The notes beneath the pieces are model-generated. The model was given only the letters and a program-made list of their open reading frames with translations, searched no databases and had not been told where the DNA came from. From Bacillota bacterium (GTDB taxonomy: Bacteria; Bacillota; Clostridia; Oscillospirales; Ruminococcaceae), in the NCBI GenBank assembly GCA_023456995.1, contig JAEWNU010000116.1:1-5852 (forward strand): DNA of 5,852 bases, written 5' to 3'. How positions within the stretch are numbered: position 1 is the stretch's first letter; every line of letters begins with the position of its first letter. The position numbers were made by a program, and so were the translations under genes. Shown here in pieces: positions 5,661 to 5,852 of the stretch.

Positions 5661-5682
5661 AAAGCAATGACAAAGCATAGAC
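5661..5682. repeat. 11-bp tandem repeat upstream of the DtxR-family gene promoter
   Basis: AAAGCAATGAC (5661-5671) is followed directly by AAAGCATAGAC (5672-5682), 9 of 11 bases identical, then AAAC begins a partial third unit. The A-runs are spaced about one helical turn apart immediately upstream of the -35, so the DNA may be curved, act as an UP-type element, or bind a regulator. Confidence 0.5.
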
Positions 5683-5686
5683 AAAC

Positions 5687-5715
5687 TTGAAAATAATGAA
5701 CTTTTTTAATATAAT
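5687..5715 (+). promoter_or_regulatory. strong predicted promoter of the DtxR-family gene
   Basis: -35 TTGAAA (5687-5692, 5/6) and a perfect -10 TATAAT (5710-5715) are separated by 17 bp. The start would be near 5722, about 21 nt before the ATG. No clear palindromic metal-repressor operator overlaps it. Confidence 0.75.
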
Positions 5716-5742
5716 GAAGAAAAACGAAATGGAGCTGATCAA

Positions 5743-5852
5743 ATGGTTATACACGCCTCTGCCGAGGATTACCTTGAGGTGATACTCGTTTTGACTGAAC
5801 GTCTCGGGTTGGTGCGCTCCATCGATATTGTTAACGAACTCGGGTATTCTAA
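5743..5852 (+). CDS. DtxR/MntR-family metal-dependent transcriptional regulator, N-terminal fragment
   Basis: The first 36 codons of a gene cut by the right window edge, too short at the edge to stand out as an open frame. The translation contains SAEDYLEVILVL (residues 6-17) followed by GLVRSIDIVNELGYS (22-36). These match the start of the winged-helix DNA-binding domain of DtxR/MntR/IdeR proteins, whose usual opening is SxEDYLExI...VRxxDIAxxLGVS. Family members use Mn2+ or Fe2+ as corepressor to control metal uptake or export genes. GGAG (5731-5734), 8 nt before ATG, and the strong promoter upstream support the start. The metal-binding and dimerisation region lies outside the window, so Mn versus Fe specificity cannot be judged. 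It is divergent from the cyclase gene. Confidence 0.85.
   Translation, partial: MVIHASAEDYLEVILVLTERLGLVRSIDIVNELGYS

Noticed and set aside
1..5852. CRISPR arrays, tRNA/rRNA genes, transposases or phage genes
   Set aside because: No regularly spaced repeats, tRNA-like folds, rRNA sequence or mobile-element proteins were seen on either strand.

Overview
The window looks like chromosome from an anaerobic, Gram-positive Clostridia-type bacterium. The evidence is the gene content and signals: the C-terminus of a monomeric-type [FeFe]-hydrogenase, a clostridial-style hybrid-cluster protein (Hcp) with its partner iron-sulfur protein, a Crp/Fnr regulator lacking FNR-type cysteines, purine-rich Shine-Dalgarno sites, and near-consensus sigma-A promoters in AT-rich spacers. 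Coding DNA is of moderate GC. The exact genus cannot be read from the sequence.

Layout, left to right. (1) 1-325, + strand: 3' end of an [FeFe]-hydrogenase gene, cut by the window edge. (2) 350-865, - strand: small nitroreductase-family flavoprotein, convergent with the hydrogenase across a 24-bp gap. (3) 866-1130: 265 bp holding the nitroreductase promoter, overlapped by a hairpin with a T-tract on the + strand, and otherwise nothing firm. (4) 1131-1790, - strand: Crp/Fnr-family regulator. (5) 1791-1896: compact divergent control region with a perfect 6-4-6 palindrome. (6) 1897-2598, + strand: two-cluster-type iron-sulfur protein resembling the FrdX proteins found beside hcp. (7) 2744-4333, + strand: hcp, hydroxylamine reductase / hybrid-cluster protein, with all expected hybrid-cluster ligands. 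(8) 4367-4410: perfect 20-bp inverted repeat acting as a shared terminator. (9) 4434-5543, - strand: six-helix membrane diguanylate cyclase. (10) 5544-5742: second divergent promoter region. (11) 5743-5852, + strand: start of a DtxR/MntR-family metal-dependent repressor, cut by the window edge.

The core is a regulator / FrdX-like protein / hcp module, which matches the known HcpR-type nitrosative-stress locus of anaerobes. The FrdX-like protein probably passes electrons to Hcp, which removes NO or hydroxylamine, and the divergent regulator probably controls both directions from one palindrome. The palindrome centre falls 41.5 bp upstream of the start predicted from the best -10 for the iron-sulfur/hcp genes (class II activator geometry). 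It also lies just downstream of the predicted start for the regulator itself (autorepression geometry). The hydrogenase, nitroreductase, cyclase and DtxR genes are neighbours with no demonstrated link to the module.

The region is mostly recognisable biology. The points worth a second look are the control-region geometry, the unusual cysteine pattern of the FrdX-like protein, the cysteine-rich membrane sensor of the cyclase, and a possible long antisense 3' end on the hydrogenase transcript.
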